DNA of 64,000 bases from Oidiodendron maius Zn (Eukaryota; Ascomycota; Leotiomycetes; Myxotrichaceae): contig KN832891.1 of the NCBI GenBank assembly GCA_000827325.1, forward strand, positions 372,001 through 436,000. The letters are read 5' to 3'. Of this stretch, positions 54,261-64,000 are shown piece after piece. Both the position numbers and the translations under genes were made by a program. Within the stretch, counting starts at the first letter, position 1; the number at the start of each line of letters is the position of its first letter. The notes below the pieces were generated by a model. It ran no database searches, was not told the origin of the DNA, and worked only from the letters and a program-made list of their open reading frames with translations.

Positions 54261-54968
54261 TAACAGTATAGCGGCCGCTAGTCATGTGATTTACCAGATC
54301 AGGACTAGTCTCTCTTGCCTCTATTAAATATTTTCACTGTAGCCCTAGTTAGGTTAGGTTGACAAGATGTCAGATGAGTAAGCGGATCTTGGATGCTACG
54401 ATCCGTGTATGAAGGGGGAACATCCCTTATCTAGTTCATGGATAACCCTGCACCCGGACATGGATGGGAATAGAGACGCCAAAATTGAAGTGTACACAGA
54501 GGGTCCAATCCGCTCTTATTGTGGACATTTTTCGAGAGCTCACATAGTTATGAGGACCTCTGTTTCAGCCACATGTCTCCCCCTGATGCCTACAAATATC
54601 TCTTCGGAACTGATGCGACCAGGCCCTGCTTCCGTTTTCTTGTCTCCCAGTAGCTTTCACATGATCTTTTGGCGTGCTCAGAATATATCTCTTCGTAATG
54701 CTATCCTCGTGGCGCTTCAAAATTTCGCCTAGAAGCCGCGTGAGGAAATGATTGGTCGGTTCGCCGAAACAGCTCCTTGATTGGTGCCGCTGTTCCGCCG
54801 ATCCGCCAAATTTACAAATCTACTGCATCCAACACAAGATTCAAGTGTACGCGTATGTCCTCAATAGTACTGTCGCTCATGGGACAGCGCATGGTATGCA
54901 TTCTATGCTCTTCACCTGGCCCCTACCAAGCTATCCACTCTTGCTTTCGCCGAATATCTGTCCACAGT

Positions 54969-56784
54969 ATGTCGTCTAAATCAGCAGACCTATTACTTGA
55001 GGATGCAAGCGATATCCCACCACAGCGCGTATTCAGTCGTAGGCGACCTCGAGGACCTCGGTGTAGAACTGGATGCGCCACTTGCAGGTTCTCGGCCCAT
55101 GCTTTAACACATCAAGGGCAGAGACTTTGTCCGTGCAAACTTGTACTGACTGAGTCTTAGATTTCGAAGGGTCAAATGTGATGAGCACAAGCCTTGGTGT
55201 TTAAGATGCACTTCAACTGGCCGCAAATGCGAAGGGTACCAAGCTCATTCGACGACTATGAAGGCTACGATGATAGCTAGTAAAACTTATCTTGCTCTAG
55301 AAGAGTCTAATGATACGTCTCTCCCACGGGTGCAGGCCCTTCGAATTGCCGCTTCACTGCAAAATACTGAGAATATCACCCCTTCGCTTCAAAACCCTGC
55401 TTTAGGAGGAAATTCATTCGAGAGGAGAGCATTAAGTTATTTTCGAAGTCGTACGACACTGGCACTGTCCGGGTACTTTAACTGCCACACCTGGGACTCC
55501 CTCATTGTTCCGCTAAGCTATAACGAACCATCCATATGGCATGCGACTGTTGCCTTGAGCACTCTGCACGAAGGTTTCTGCGTGGGTGGAGATCTTCATC
55601 CGGGCAACAGTCAAAATCAAAGACATCAAGCTTTTGGCCTACAACAATACAACCATGCAGTACGGAAAACATACCAGCTACTCAAGAGTAACAAATCCGA
55701 AGATATAGATCTTGTACTGGTTTCATGTCTATTGTTCGTTTGCCACGAGCTTGTTCTATACAGCAGTGGCGCAATGGAACACCTTGAAAGAGGTTTGCGC
55801 GTCTTACTTGCGGCTTCTGAGTCTAGCATCAATAAACCTGTCAGGCAGCTATTCTCTCGCTTTGTTATCCAGAGTTTGTTTCTTGGCGATGCCCATGTGA
55901 AGCCGCACGATCTTCGGAAACCCCAGCCATATGCCGAGCGCGCATTCATTAACACTTTAGATGCGCGAGACAGTTTAGACGAGCAATTCATCTTGGCGTA
56001 TCCTTTTATATTTGCTGCATCATACAATATCCTAACAACAGACCAGGTAGCTGACCTGTACCAAGGACATATTTCCAGGCTGGCGAGGTGGGAAGAGCGG
56101 TTCCAAATATTCCAGGCTCAATATCACAATTCATTTGCTGCGATGGACAAAGCAGCACTAGAACTCCTCCAGATACACCGCCGATGCTTCTCGATAATGC
56201 TTGATATTGCTGGAGGGAAACCACCCGCGAGCATTACGCCAATTTTCTCCTGTGTTATTAATCTCATCAAACGTTTCCTTAGCGGATCCTGCTCGAGGAG
56301 GTCAACAGCTAGTACGCCAGACGAATCCAGACCATTTTTTGACTTCTCGTTTGATCTTGGCGTAATTGGTCCATTGTTCTATACCGCGGTAAAATGTACT
56401 TCCTTGGATATTCGATTGTCAGCGGTACTATTACTAAGTCATCCACGCATCCCGCACCGAGAAGGCATGTGGGGCCAGGAGATGGCAGTAAAAATGGCCC
56501 ATCGTATCGTGAAGATCGAAGAAGATCTAAAGCGTGATTTAGCTGTAGCCAGTCTGGGTGAGATGAAAGGGACAGGTCAATCACCCATAACCAATATTTC
56601 TCAGACATTGCCAGCGTTCCGACAAAATTCGAAGCACATGCGATCTCGGGATGGTCGCCCTGTTAGGAAATTTGCGAGTTACGGCATTGAGAAGCCGAGA
56701 GGCTGTGATAGATCCCTGACGCTTGTTATTGAAGCTGGGAGAGGTGCTATTGGCAGGCACAAAGAGGAGTTAATTACATGGTAA
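54969..56784 (+). CDS. Zn2Cys6 transcription factor with fungal regulator domain
   Basis: Two exons, 54969-55087 and 55161-56784, give 580 residues. The DNA-binding cluster crosses the intron: RTGCATC, then RRVKCDEHKPWCLRCTSTGR and KCEGY, with all six cysteines. A basic stretch (FSRRRPRGPRC) precedes it. The remainder matches the DUF3468-type regulator (ALSYFRSRTTLALSGYFN, WHATVALSTLHEGF, QQYNHAVRKTYQLL). Such proteins are nuclear regulators. It is the second regulator within 10 kb and lies between the CMD-like gene and the carboxylesterase. Confidence 0.9.
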
Positions 56785-57347
56785 CATTAAGGTATTATCT
56801 TAATCAACAAAGATTTTAATACACTGAGTTCTTCAAACAAATAACCCCAATAGTGCTAATATGACCGAAACTAACTGCATAAGCTGTGCAAACTCACTCA
56901 CTTCGACCTTAAGTAACTACGATACACTCCCTCAAATATCCGATCGTGCATTGTTGGTGATCACTACATAAACAATACTGGCAGTCTGCGAGACTCGGAT
57001 GATTATCTCCATCGTAGTGGCAGTATCCATTTCTTACCCATTGGGTGGGGGCTATGGTTGACGGGTCAGGATCACCTAGTGCTTACAGCGCAGTCTAGTT
57101 CGCCGAACTGGCCATACACAGCATGTTGCCTTTGTTCGCAGAAATCGGCAAGACGGAACGTAATCTAGAGGTTATTATTGACGGCTGGTAAGGTACAGAG
57201 TATATAATAGAGACTTATTTACGATGTTGCATAATGAACATTCATCAATAGCTGTTATTTGCTCTCGTACACTTCACCTCTCGGATTATATACACGGTAT
57301 CAATATCAAACACTCTGAGCTAACCAGGTACTTCCAACAAGAGGGTC
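56785..57347. other. intergenic, no gene seen
   Basis: 3' flank of the regulator and promoter of the carboxylesterase. No distinct motif. Confidence 0.4.
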
Positions 57348-59716
57348 ATGTCTCAGCTGAGATATGGGGCTTGGGTTTTGTTGCGGCTCTTTATGTTTGC
57401 AAATGCTTATTCAACTCCATCGCCACAAGATCTGAGGACTGATTTGACTATCTTGGTTAACAACGACTTGCTTGGTTAGCCCCCTTAAATGGTTTCCTTT
57501 CCATGGAAGATATCATACTGACAGGGATGGAACGAAGGTGCTTCTAGCTCGTCTACAGAAGCAATCCTGCTTCTCAGTCCTTTGCCCCATAGCCTCGGTC
57601 GCGTCGCCTGTGCAACAATTCATGAGTCTTTATTAGTTATAAACACGGAAAACGCATCTTTCAATTTGACAAGCACATTAGGCCACCTTGTTGGGACTGC
57701 TCCTTTAGATCCTTCCCAAAGATATTGGGTTGCTGCTGCATCTACCGATGGCAAGTGCTTATCGACAGACTATTTAGGCCAGATCAGTATCGCTAGCTGC
57801 ATGGAAGTGCTACCAGTGCTCTGTACACAGACGGCCCCTTTTTCAAATGCTACCTATGCCGATACCTCGAGATCCTGGCAGATCAATGTTCTCTCCGGTG
57901 GCCAGATGATCACTGGGTGCGTCTGCCCTTCCCTCCCATAGCGGGCAAACCCAAGTCACTTGTACTCATTGTACTTTACAGTTTCCGTGACCGACTAAGC
58001 TTTCGCTTCCTAGGAGTTCGATTCGCAAACAAGCCAGAAAGATTTGGCTACGCCAAAGTTTACAAAGAGCCTGGAACTCAGTCCGCACTCTTGTACGGTC
58101 CTGAATGCTATCAGAGCATTCCTCAAACTGGTTTGCTTGGGATAAGCACTTCTAGTATTGGCGTGAATGGGAGTGAGGATTGTCTTTTCCTCAACATATT
58201 CACGCCTTTCCTGCCTGCGGCACCCGATAGAAGAGGGTCAACTGGCCTGAAGCCAGTCATGATGTTCATCCACGGAGGCGAATTTTTATATGGCAATGGA
58301 GGCGATCCAATTTATGATGGCGGAAACTTGGCCTCCAGAGGCGATGTCGTTGTTGTGACAATAAATTATCGCCTAGGAACGTTTGGCTTTCTCGCCCTGG
58401 ACGATGGTTCAACTAACGGAAACTATGCTCTTTCAGACCAGATCGCTGCTCTGGACTGGCTGCATACAAACATCGCCGCATTTGGCGGAGATCCTAGCAG
58501 AATCACTCTAGTTGGACAATCCGCTGGTGCTGTTTCTATTCGAGCACTTCTGTCATCCCCACCAGTTATTGGGAAGTTTGCCGCGGTTATTCTTCAGAGT
58601 CACGAGATAGGGCCTGGGATAGCCCAAAATTATACCGAATATCCTTCGATCGCGGCCGAATTTGCTGCGGTAGGAAAGCCAATCCTAGCAGAGACGGAAT
58701 GCAGCAATGCGACGTCACAAGTTGCATGTTTGCGCGCCCTTGATGCCGCTACATTGGCCACACTGAGTACTTCTGCGGCGTAGGTTTGCTTGTCTTAATA
58801 CAATTACTTTTCTAATTGGCCATAGATACATCGTCGTCGACGGCAAATATATCGTGCGGCCTAACCTTGTGCTTAACGGCTCGGTTGATGTCGCTCACGT
58901 CCACATGCTTTTAGGAGTCATGCAAGATGAGATGGCTGGTCTGTTTCCATATCTTGGGTTTACAAATGTCACACAATCCCTCTTGGCCTTCGGTTTCAAT
59001 TCGAGCGTTGTTGCCGACGTTGTCCGCAACTCAACTCTATTTCCACTTCCTACCAGCAATAACTCTTCGCTCGACGTCTTCAACACGACAGTCCATGTTA
59101 CAACTGACTATAGCATTCGGTGCTTAGACCAAGCTTTGGCCTATGCGGGTGCTACGCATAAACAGTTCCAGAGTACATGGTTCTATGAGTTTGAGAGAAG
59201 TTACCAACCAGCCGAATTCGATAGTAATAAGCCTTTATGTGATGCCCCTATAACTGCAACTTCTCCCCATGGAGACCCTTCCCTGGCATACTTCAGGTAA
59301 GCTTCAGTGTTACAACTCGGCCTCTTTTATTGCATCTTATTCTATTCCTCAGCGTTTGTTGATGCTAAAAATTGGCTCCTAGATGTCATTCCGGCGATAT
59401 TTACTATACTTTTGGCAACTTTCTGCGACAAGGCGCACCCATTCGCGACACCAAGGATATTCTGTTCGCACAACTCATTGTTGATTCGTGGACATCCTTT
59501 GCACGCACATACAACCCTAATCCTACGCGACTCTTTCTCAGCTCCAGGAATTATGCCAGCACTCTAGCCTTGATGGAGGCGCCTGGCGGTATCTGGCAAC
59601 CGGTTACGGCCGGAGCCCAGACTATGCGAAGACTAGATTGGCCTACAACGCAGAGTGCCTTTGACGAGCAGGCGCAGTGCAAACTTTTGAACCTTCCTAT
59701 CACGTACTATTTGTAG
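57348..59716 (+). CDS. secreted type-B carboxylesterase / lipase
   Basis: Hydrolyses carboxylic esters outside the cell. Five exons, 57348-57474, 57538-57916, 57982-58779, 58826-59296 and 59383-59716, give 702 residues. The start at 57348 yields a signal peptide (MSQLRYGAWVLLRLFMFANA), then DLTILVNNDLLG typical of the long fungal branch. Hallmarks are SFRFLGVRFANKPERF, GSEDCLFLNIFTP, VMMFIHGGEF, DWLHTNIAAFGGDPSRITL, VGQSAGAVS (nucleophile Ser) and, in the last part, CHSGDIYYTFG, where the catalytic His lies. Several NxT/S sites suggest glycosylation. The exons join with canonical GT-AG introns; the first acceptor (GAACGAAG) was chosen because it alone keeps the conserved frame. Confidence 0.88.
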
Positions 59717-61410
59717 TATCATTTGACGTTATCCGAAGTCTGCTTTGTCCATATGTGAAATCAAGGATCGCGGAGGCTAGAAGCTGACTTCTTGGTTATC
59801 TATGGGTGGACTCATTGTCCGAGAGCCCAGTTATCGCCAAACCAGGTGTAGGATGCGCCCAGTTAACTTCTACACGTTCTTTTGACGGGTATTGTCCAGA
59901 ACCGTGAGCATATCGGCAAAACGATTTTTGGGGGGACCAAATTTAGAGATGATGTGCGAGAGTCGTGTGGGAGGCGCGATATCATGTGGAAGTCTAGCTG
60001 AACGAAAAAGATGAGACCTCATACCGTTGTGATGGCTCCAAAGACCAGAACCATCCTTTCCTTACGCATTTTTAGCCGCCGTTTCAAGGACAAAGTATTA
60101 AAACCTCATATCTTACCTACCGGAATTTGAAATTGCTATTGTATATGATTGAAAGCCGCAGGAAGCAAGGTCTCGGGAACGGCCACATCCAACAAGGAGA
60201 GACTGCGACTCAATCTGCTATCCCAAACATCTATCATACTGCAGCCGGTATTCCTGGTTGAAGTGGCTTGCCGACCAAACTCTATGGAATTGAAAATTTA
60301 GTAGAAGGTAAGTTTCTAAACTGATGCGACCGAAAGCCTAGTGCGTCAATGCAGCTTGAAAGGCGTTGAAGCTTGTGAACCTCTTGGTCAGTGGCGGCTT
60401 GTATGTGCTCTGCGGGTTGGGCAAGTAAATATGGCAATCGACGTATATAAATTGAATTAAGAGAGAATCTTTTAGCGAAGTAGCTGTTAAATCAATGAAC
60501 ATTTGGACACTCCCGGCAACGGGGGCTTCGCTTTTGCAATTTGTGAGAATCGAAGAAACTTCTTTTAATTCCGTTCGTCTTCATTTCCGTATTGATTATT
60601 AATTTTGGTTTTGTTTTCAATATCTAGATCTTGCTATTTTGATCCTTTAATTTCTCCTTTTTCTCTCTCTGGTATTTTTTTTTTGGCATGGTTATCAGGG
60701 CTAATTAAGCGAGCTGCGTTGGGAGGCACGGAAAAAGTTGCCGGAAATGAATGTCACACCTCATCGTGCCATGCCAACAAGAGCTGTTCTTGCCCTTCGC
60801 CTTGTGCATTTTCGTACTTTGCATTTAATCTATCCTGATATTTTACTTGATCTGAGCTCTTTATTTTTTCTGATAATATACTTTTCCCTCTTAAGGCGAC
60901 CACTCTTTTTGCTTTGCCGGCAATTGTGACTCACGGACCGTATCCTGCTGATAACTCTGAGGGGAAATAAATGTGCAGACAGCTCTCGCGACCCGCCGCT
61001 TTAGGGGCGCCTTTAGTGGCGCCAGGGGTGACGCCCTCGGTGAGCGACAGTGTCCTTAGCGCGACCTTGACCTCATCTCCTCCGCAACCTGGAATGAGAA
61101 GAGGAAAATGGAATCTATTCCCGGGAGGTACAAGATGCCCGTGCCCTTTAACAGCCGGGTGGGCCTTGCTCCCAGTAACCTCGAGCGATGTACGAAGTAC
61201 CTCGACAAGATCCTCGCCACTGCCTATGTAAATGGCAGTGGACGAGACGAGTTCTGAGAAAGGACAAGGGCTTCAGGACATAGAGGGAAACCAAAAGCTA
61301 GTAGTAACCATCGCCCTCGCTAATTTATACGTCACGTAAATCGAGACTTACCTACTCTTGAGAATGGCCCTCACTTTCCTATTCGTAGTCATGAGGGGGG
61401 AAGCACAGTA
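59717..61410. other. long intergenic stretch
   Basis: No gene recognised. T-rich and CT-rich runs occur at 60560-60690. A GC-rich part at 60980-61240 has overlapping frames on the plus strand without motifs. Confidence 0.4.
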
Positions 61411-61532
61411 CTACAGTAAAACGGATACCAAAATTGTAGATAAGAATGCCTAACCAATAAGAATACACTCCTTAGTCCCGCAGTATTAATTTTGTAGTAT
61501 TATATCGAGGTTTTACGGTGTATATACTGTAG
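61411..61532. repeat. MITE-like element with pogo-type ends, about 122 bp
   Basis: Starts CTACAGTAAAACGGATACC and ends TTTTACGGTGTATATACTGTAG, which are inverted to each other; an internal TATCGAGGTTTTAC also fits the CAGTAAAACCTCGATA ends of fungal pogo-like elements. No transposase inside. Confidence 0.55.
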
Positions 61533-61954
61533 CGACAAATCTGGGAAGACGCGTAATAAGACGCGTAATCGCTACGCTTAAGTATTTTAGTGTCCCGAGA
61601 AAAGGATCGTAGCACAGCCCGTGTGCACAAACCTCTTCAAGCCTCAGTCCTTCGTTCAGCCACATTTACGGCTACCTAGTAAATCGGCGGCCGCTACGAA
61701 GTACCTTACCATTTGAGGAGTTTAATGCAAGGACGACATGGGAGAGAGGTTTATTCGGAGCACGAGGGTAGGCGTGTCAATTCACTGCTACTACTATCCC
61801 CCTTGAAACCTCCCATTAAGCACATCTTAATTTCCCTGGTCCCGCTGGACGTTTATTCCGCAGGTGGGTGATAGTACTTCGTACAAGTCTCTAAATTCCT
61901 GAGCTGGTCATTTTCTATCATTGTCCACGAAAACTATATCAAATCCTCGTGAAA

Positions 61955-62938
61955 ATGCGAGGCTTCCTTTCTTTCTTGACAGCTTGCATCGCCACCGTCC
62001 TGTGTGCAAACCTAGCGGAACCTCATGTTATTAGAGCGACTCCAACGGTCTCTCTGGTCTACCAATTCGCAACTAATGGCTCATGGATTGAGAACCTCGC
62101 CGTGCGATCCAACGGAAAGATTGTTATAACCCGAGCCGATGTTCCTGAACTATGGTCCATCGACCCATCGGATGACTCTGCATCGTTAATCCATACGTTC
62201 CCTAATGCTACTGGCATTCAGGGTATCACAGAGATTCAACATGACGTTTTTGCTATAGCGGTTGGCATCTTGCCAACCGCTAATGCGGCTGCTTCTCCTG
62301 GCTCTTGGGTGATTTGGAAAGTGGACTTGAATCCTCGTACACCAACCTTCACCGTTATCACCGCCATTCCAGAGGCTCTCTTTTTAAATGGCTTAACGAC
62401 TGTCAATAATCATGGTCTGGTGCTCATTACTGATTCTTACAAGGGCGTGATCTGGAGACTTGACACAAACACGGCAGCCTACTCCATTGCACTTTCTGAC
62501 TCAACAATGTTGCCGCTTCCGCTTCCTAATCAATTAGGAGTTAATGGGGTTAAACTCCTAAACGGATATGCTTACTATACCAGCACTTCACAGCAAAAGT
62601 TTTGCCGTGTTCGGATCAACAGTGAAGCAAATGCAACTGGTTCCTACGAGGTCGTCGCAAGTGGATTTGGCCAAGACGATTTTGCTTTTGCGCTGAGCAG
62701 TAAGCCATATATTGCAACACATCCGCAGGATTCAGTGGTCAAGGTTGTAGGGGGGCAAGTGTTTACCATTGCTGGAAGTAACACTACATGGACTCTTGCG
62801 GGGTCCACTTCTGCCCAGTTTGGATATACGGATGCAGGAACTGTTTTATATGTCACGACAAATGGAGGTGTAGGATTTCCTGTACTTGGTAGACTTGAAC
62901 CTGGAAAGATCGTGAAAATTTCGGGGATTGAATGGTGA
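61955..62938 (+). CDS. secreted SMP-30/gluconolactonase-like beta-propeller protein
   Basis: A single exon of 327 residues. ATG at 61955 gives a signal peptide (MRGFLSFLTACIATVLCANL). The mature part shows the repeated strands of a six-bladed propeller (IENLAVRSNGKIVITR, FLNGLTTVNNHGLVLITDSY, IWRLDTNT, GVNGVKLLNGYAYYTSTS, DDFAFALSSKPYIATH) with the Asn/Asp positions where calcium binds in SMP-30 proteins. Family members hydrolyse lactones or bind small molecules; some fungal ones lie in metabolite clusters. Secretion and the nearby secreted esterase suggest an extracellular role. Confidence 0.82.
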   Translation: MRGFLSFLTACIATVLCANLAEPHVIRATPTVSLVYQFATNGSWIENLAVRSNGKIVITRADVPELWSIDPSDDSASLIHTFPNATGIQGITEIQHDVFAIAVGILPTANAAASPGSWVIWKVDLNPRTPTFTVITAIPEALFLNGLTTVNNHGLVLITDSYKGVIWRLDTNTAAYSIALSDSTMLPLPLPNQLGVNGVKLLNGYAYYTSTSQQKFCRVRINSEANATGSYEVVASGFGQDDFAFALSSKPYIATHPQDSVVKVVGGQVFTIAGSNTTWTLAGSTSAQFGYTDAGTVLYVTTNGGVGFPVLGRLEPGKIVKISGIEW

Positions 62939-63193
62939 AGGGAATAGTTGTGGAAGGTGGGGGTTTAGTATATCAAATAACATAGAAAACAAAGAAAATG
63001 CTCTGATGAATATTTTGGGGGAAGGGGAAGCATACTACTGGTCGGCTAGCTCTGTAAAGAACCCAAGGACTTGACCAATCCTGTATGGACAGATGGATAG
63101 CTTGTAGGATTAATGAAGAGACACTCAATTAAAGAGCGTTGTTACCATATGCAAGTGCTCAGAAACTAGAAATACAACACAAAGCCAGTTGTG
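62939..63193. other. convergent intergenic gap
   Basis: Short 3' flank shared by the propeller gene and the membrane protein. Nothing recognised. Confidence 0.4.
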
Positions 63194-64000
63194 TTAATGT
63201 AGACTTTCGATCCTCGAATCATCCTTCGACGAGTTATCTCTCACATCGTCATTTCTTGAATGGTTCACATGCACCGCATCCTTCCTCTCTATTTCATTAC
63301 GTCCCATCACTGGTAGCATAATCTCCTCGTCACTATCTTGATCCTTTGTATGTTTCCCAGTGGCGGTGATCGATGTTGTGAACACTGTGCGTGAGAAGCC
63401 CTGGTCGGCAGGCGTGCTATGCTGAGCACGAGATTTGATGTCTAAGGATGTGAATAGCCGTGGGAAGAGTCGTACAATGGTACTTTTAAGTGGTGGCACA
63501 CAGGCGCAGATTATGGACGTGTTGACCTCAACAGCCATCCAGCAGCTAACAGTGGATAGATAATCTGGACGTTCGTTAATTGAGAATGATCGGTTTGACT
63601 AGAGGGGTAATTTTTACAAGTTGGATCCTTCGCAACTATTAATGGGCCCAAAGTTGTCATTCGGGAAATTGAAGTTGCGATGATGCTGTGCACATTATCA
63701 GCAAAGTGCTTTGCTTTGTTATAGAGGAACGCGTACAAAATACCAATACAAAACAACCCACCCAATGCAACCTTGTGTACTTTCGGCAACTTTAACCTTG
63801 GTAGCTGGCTGATTGGTAGAAGAATGATCATTACATCCGTAGCTATATCACATGCTGAGCTCGCATACCATATCTTCGACATACTGATGCACTCTCCCGG
63901 CAGGGACAAATTCCAAGCTTTTTCGATCGGACGGCACTGGAAAATATTCGGGAAGATGGTCCCAATCGCGCTGCTGATAACGATGAACATAACGGTGTAT
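63194..64000 (-). CDS. rhodopsin-like integral membrane protein (PTH11/SAT4 type), 5' end off the window
   Basis: The C-terminal part of a seven-helix fungal membrane protein. The frame is open to the window edge, so the start lies beyond 64000. FQCRPIEKAWNLSLPGECIS is the conserved loop, followed by helix IWYASSACDIATDVMIILLP, LPRLKLPKVHKVALGGLFCI, then after an intron (donor GTACGC) IIATSISRMTTLGPL. A second intron with the acceptor CCAG near 63568 joins YLSTVSCWMAVEVNTSIICA, and ACVPPLKSTIVRLFPRLF ends the last helix. A polar tail of about 80 residues follows. Relatives are thought to be GPCR-like or plasma-membrane proteins; some sit in pathogenicity or metabolite loci. Confidence 0.8.

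Noticed and set aside
60971-61231. A small cysteine/proline-rich gene in the GC-rich stretch
   Set aside because: No start context, splice signals or recognisable motif; the composition alone explains the open frame.

Overview
The window looks like nuclear DNA of a filamentous ascomycete (Pezizomycotina, probably Eurotiales-like). Genes are split by many 40-60 base GT-AG introns with CTAAC/CTGAC branch sites. Genes lie on both strands without operons. The families are typical of moulds: HET/WD40, Zn2Cys6 regulators, GMC oxidoreductase, fungal carboxylesterase, PTH11/SAT4-type membrane protein. Exon models were built by hand from splice signals and frame continuity. Family names come from recalled motifs, not from searches.

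Layout. 1-10.2 kb: an edge fragment, a maltose-type sugar permease, a Ty1/copia-like LTR remnant and a pogo/Tigger-like tail, then a large intact HET-WD40 gene (minus) and a small membrane protein. 10.6-19.6 kb: housekeeping or metabolic genes, namely D-lactate dehydrogenase (minus), a GDP-mannose transporter, a two-lobed alpha/beta-barrel protein (minus) and, divergent from it, a succinate-semialdehyde-type dehydrogenase. 20.2-24.7 kb: a decayed alpha/beta hydrolase and a many-intron GMC oxidoreductase. 24.7-36.5 kb: AT-rich, gene-poor and rich in relics. It holds pogo-like termini, a DNA transposase split by a solo LTR and abutting a truncated hydrolase, an unusual tRNA-Tyr-like gene, a GIY-YIG protein gene whose reading frame continues past its stop, a small secreted cysteine-rich protein, and a solo LTR with a tRNA-headed SINE nested inside it. 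36.9-46.3 kb: a SesB-like hydrolase frame continuing through one TAG into a RING protein, a P450 relic and a 1243-residue zinc-finger protein. 46.6-64 kb: NmrA-like protein divergent from a Zn2Cys6 regulator, a quinolinate phosphoribosyltransferase divergent from a carboxymuconolactone-decarboxylase-like protein, a second Zn2Cys6 regulator, a secreted carboxylesterase, a secreted SMP-30-like propeller and the edge of a rhodopsin-like membrane protein.

How the genes may work together. HET-WD40 and SesB-RING belong to domain families used in fungal non-self recognition and programmed cell death, and both have unusual domain combinations here. The 46.6-62.9 kb block of two regulators with several enzymes could be a small catabolic or specialised-metabolite locus, but no PKS, NRPS or terpene synthase is visible, so this is inference. 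Several relics carry stops of the CAA/CAG/CGA to TAA/TAG/TGA type, as expected of RIP-like C-to-T mutation.
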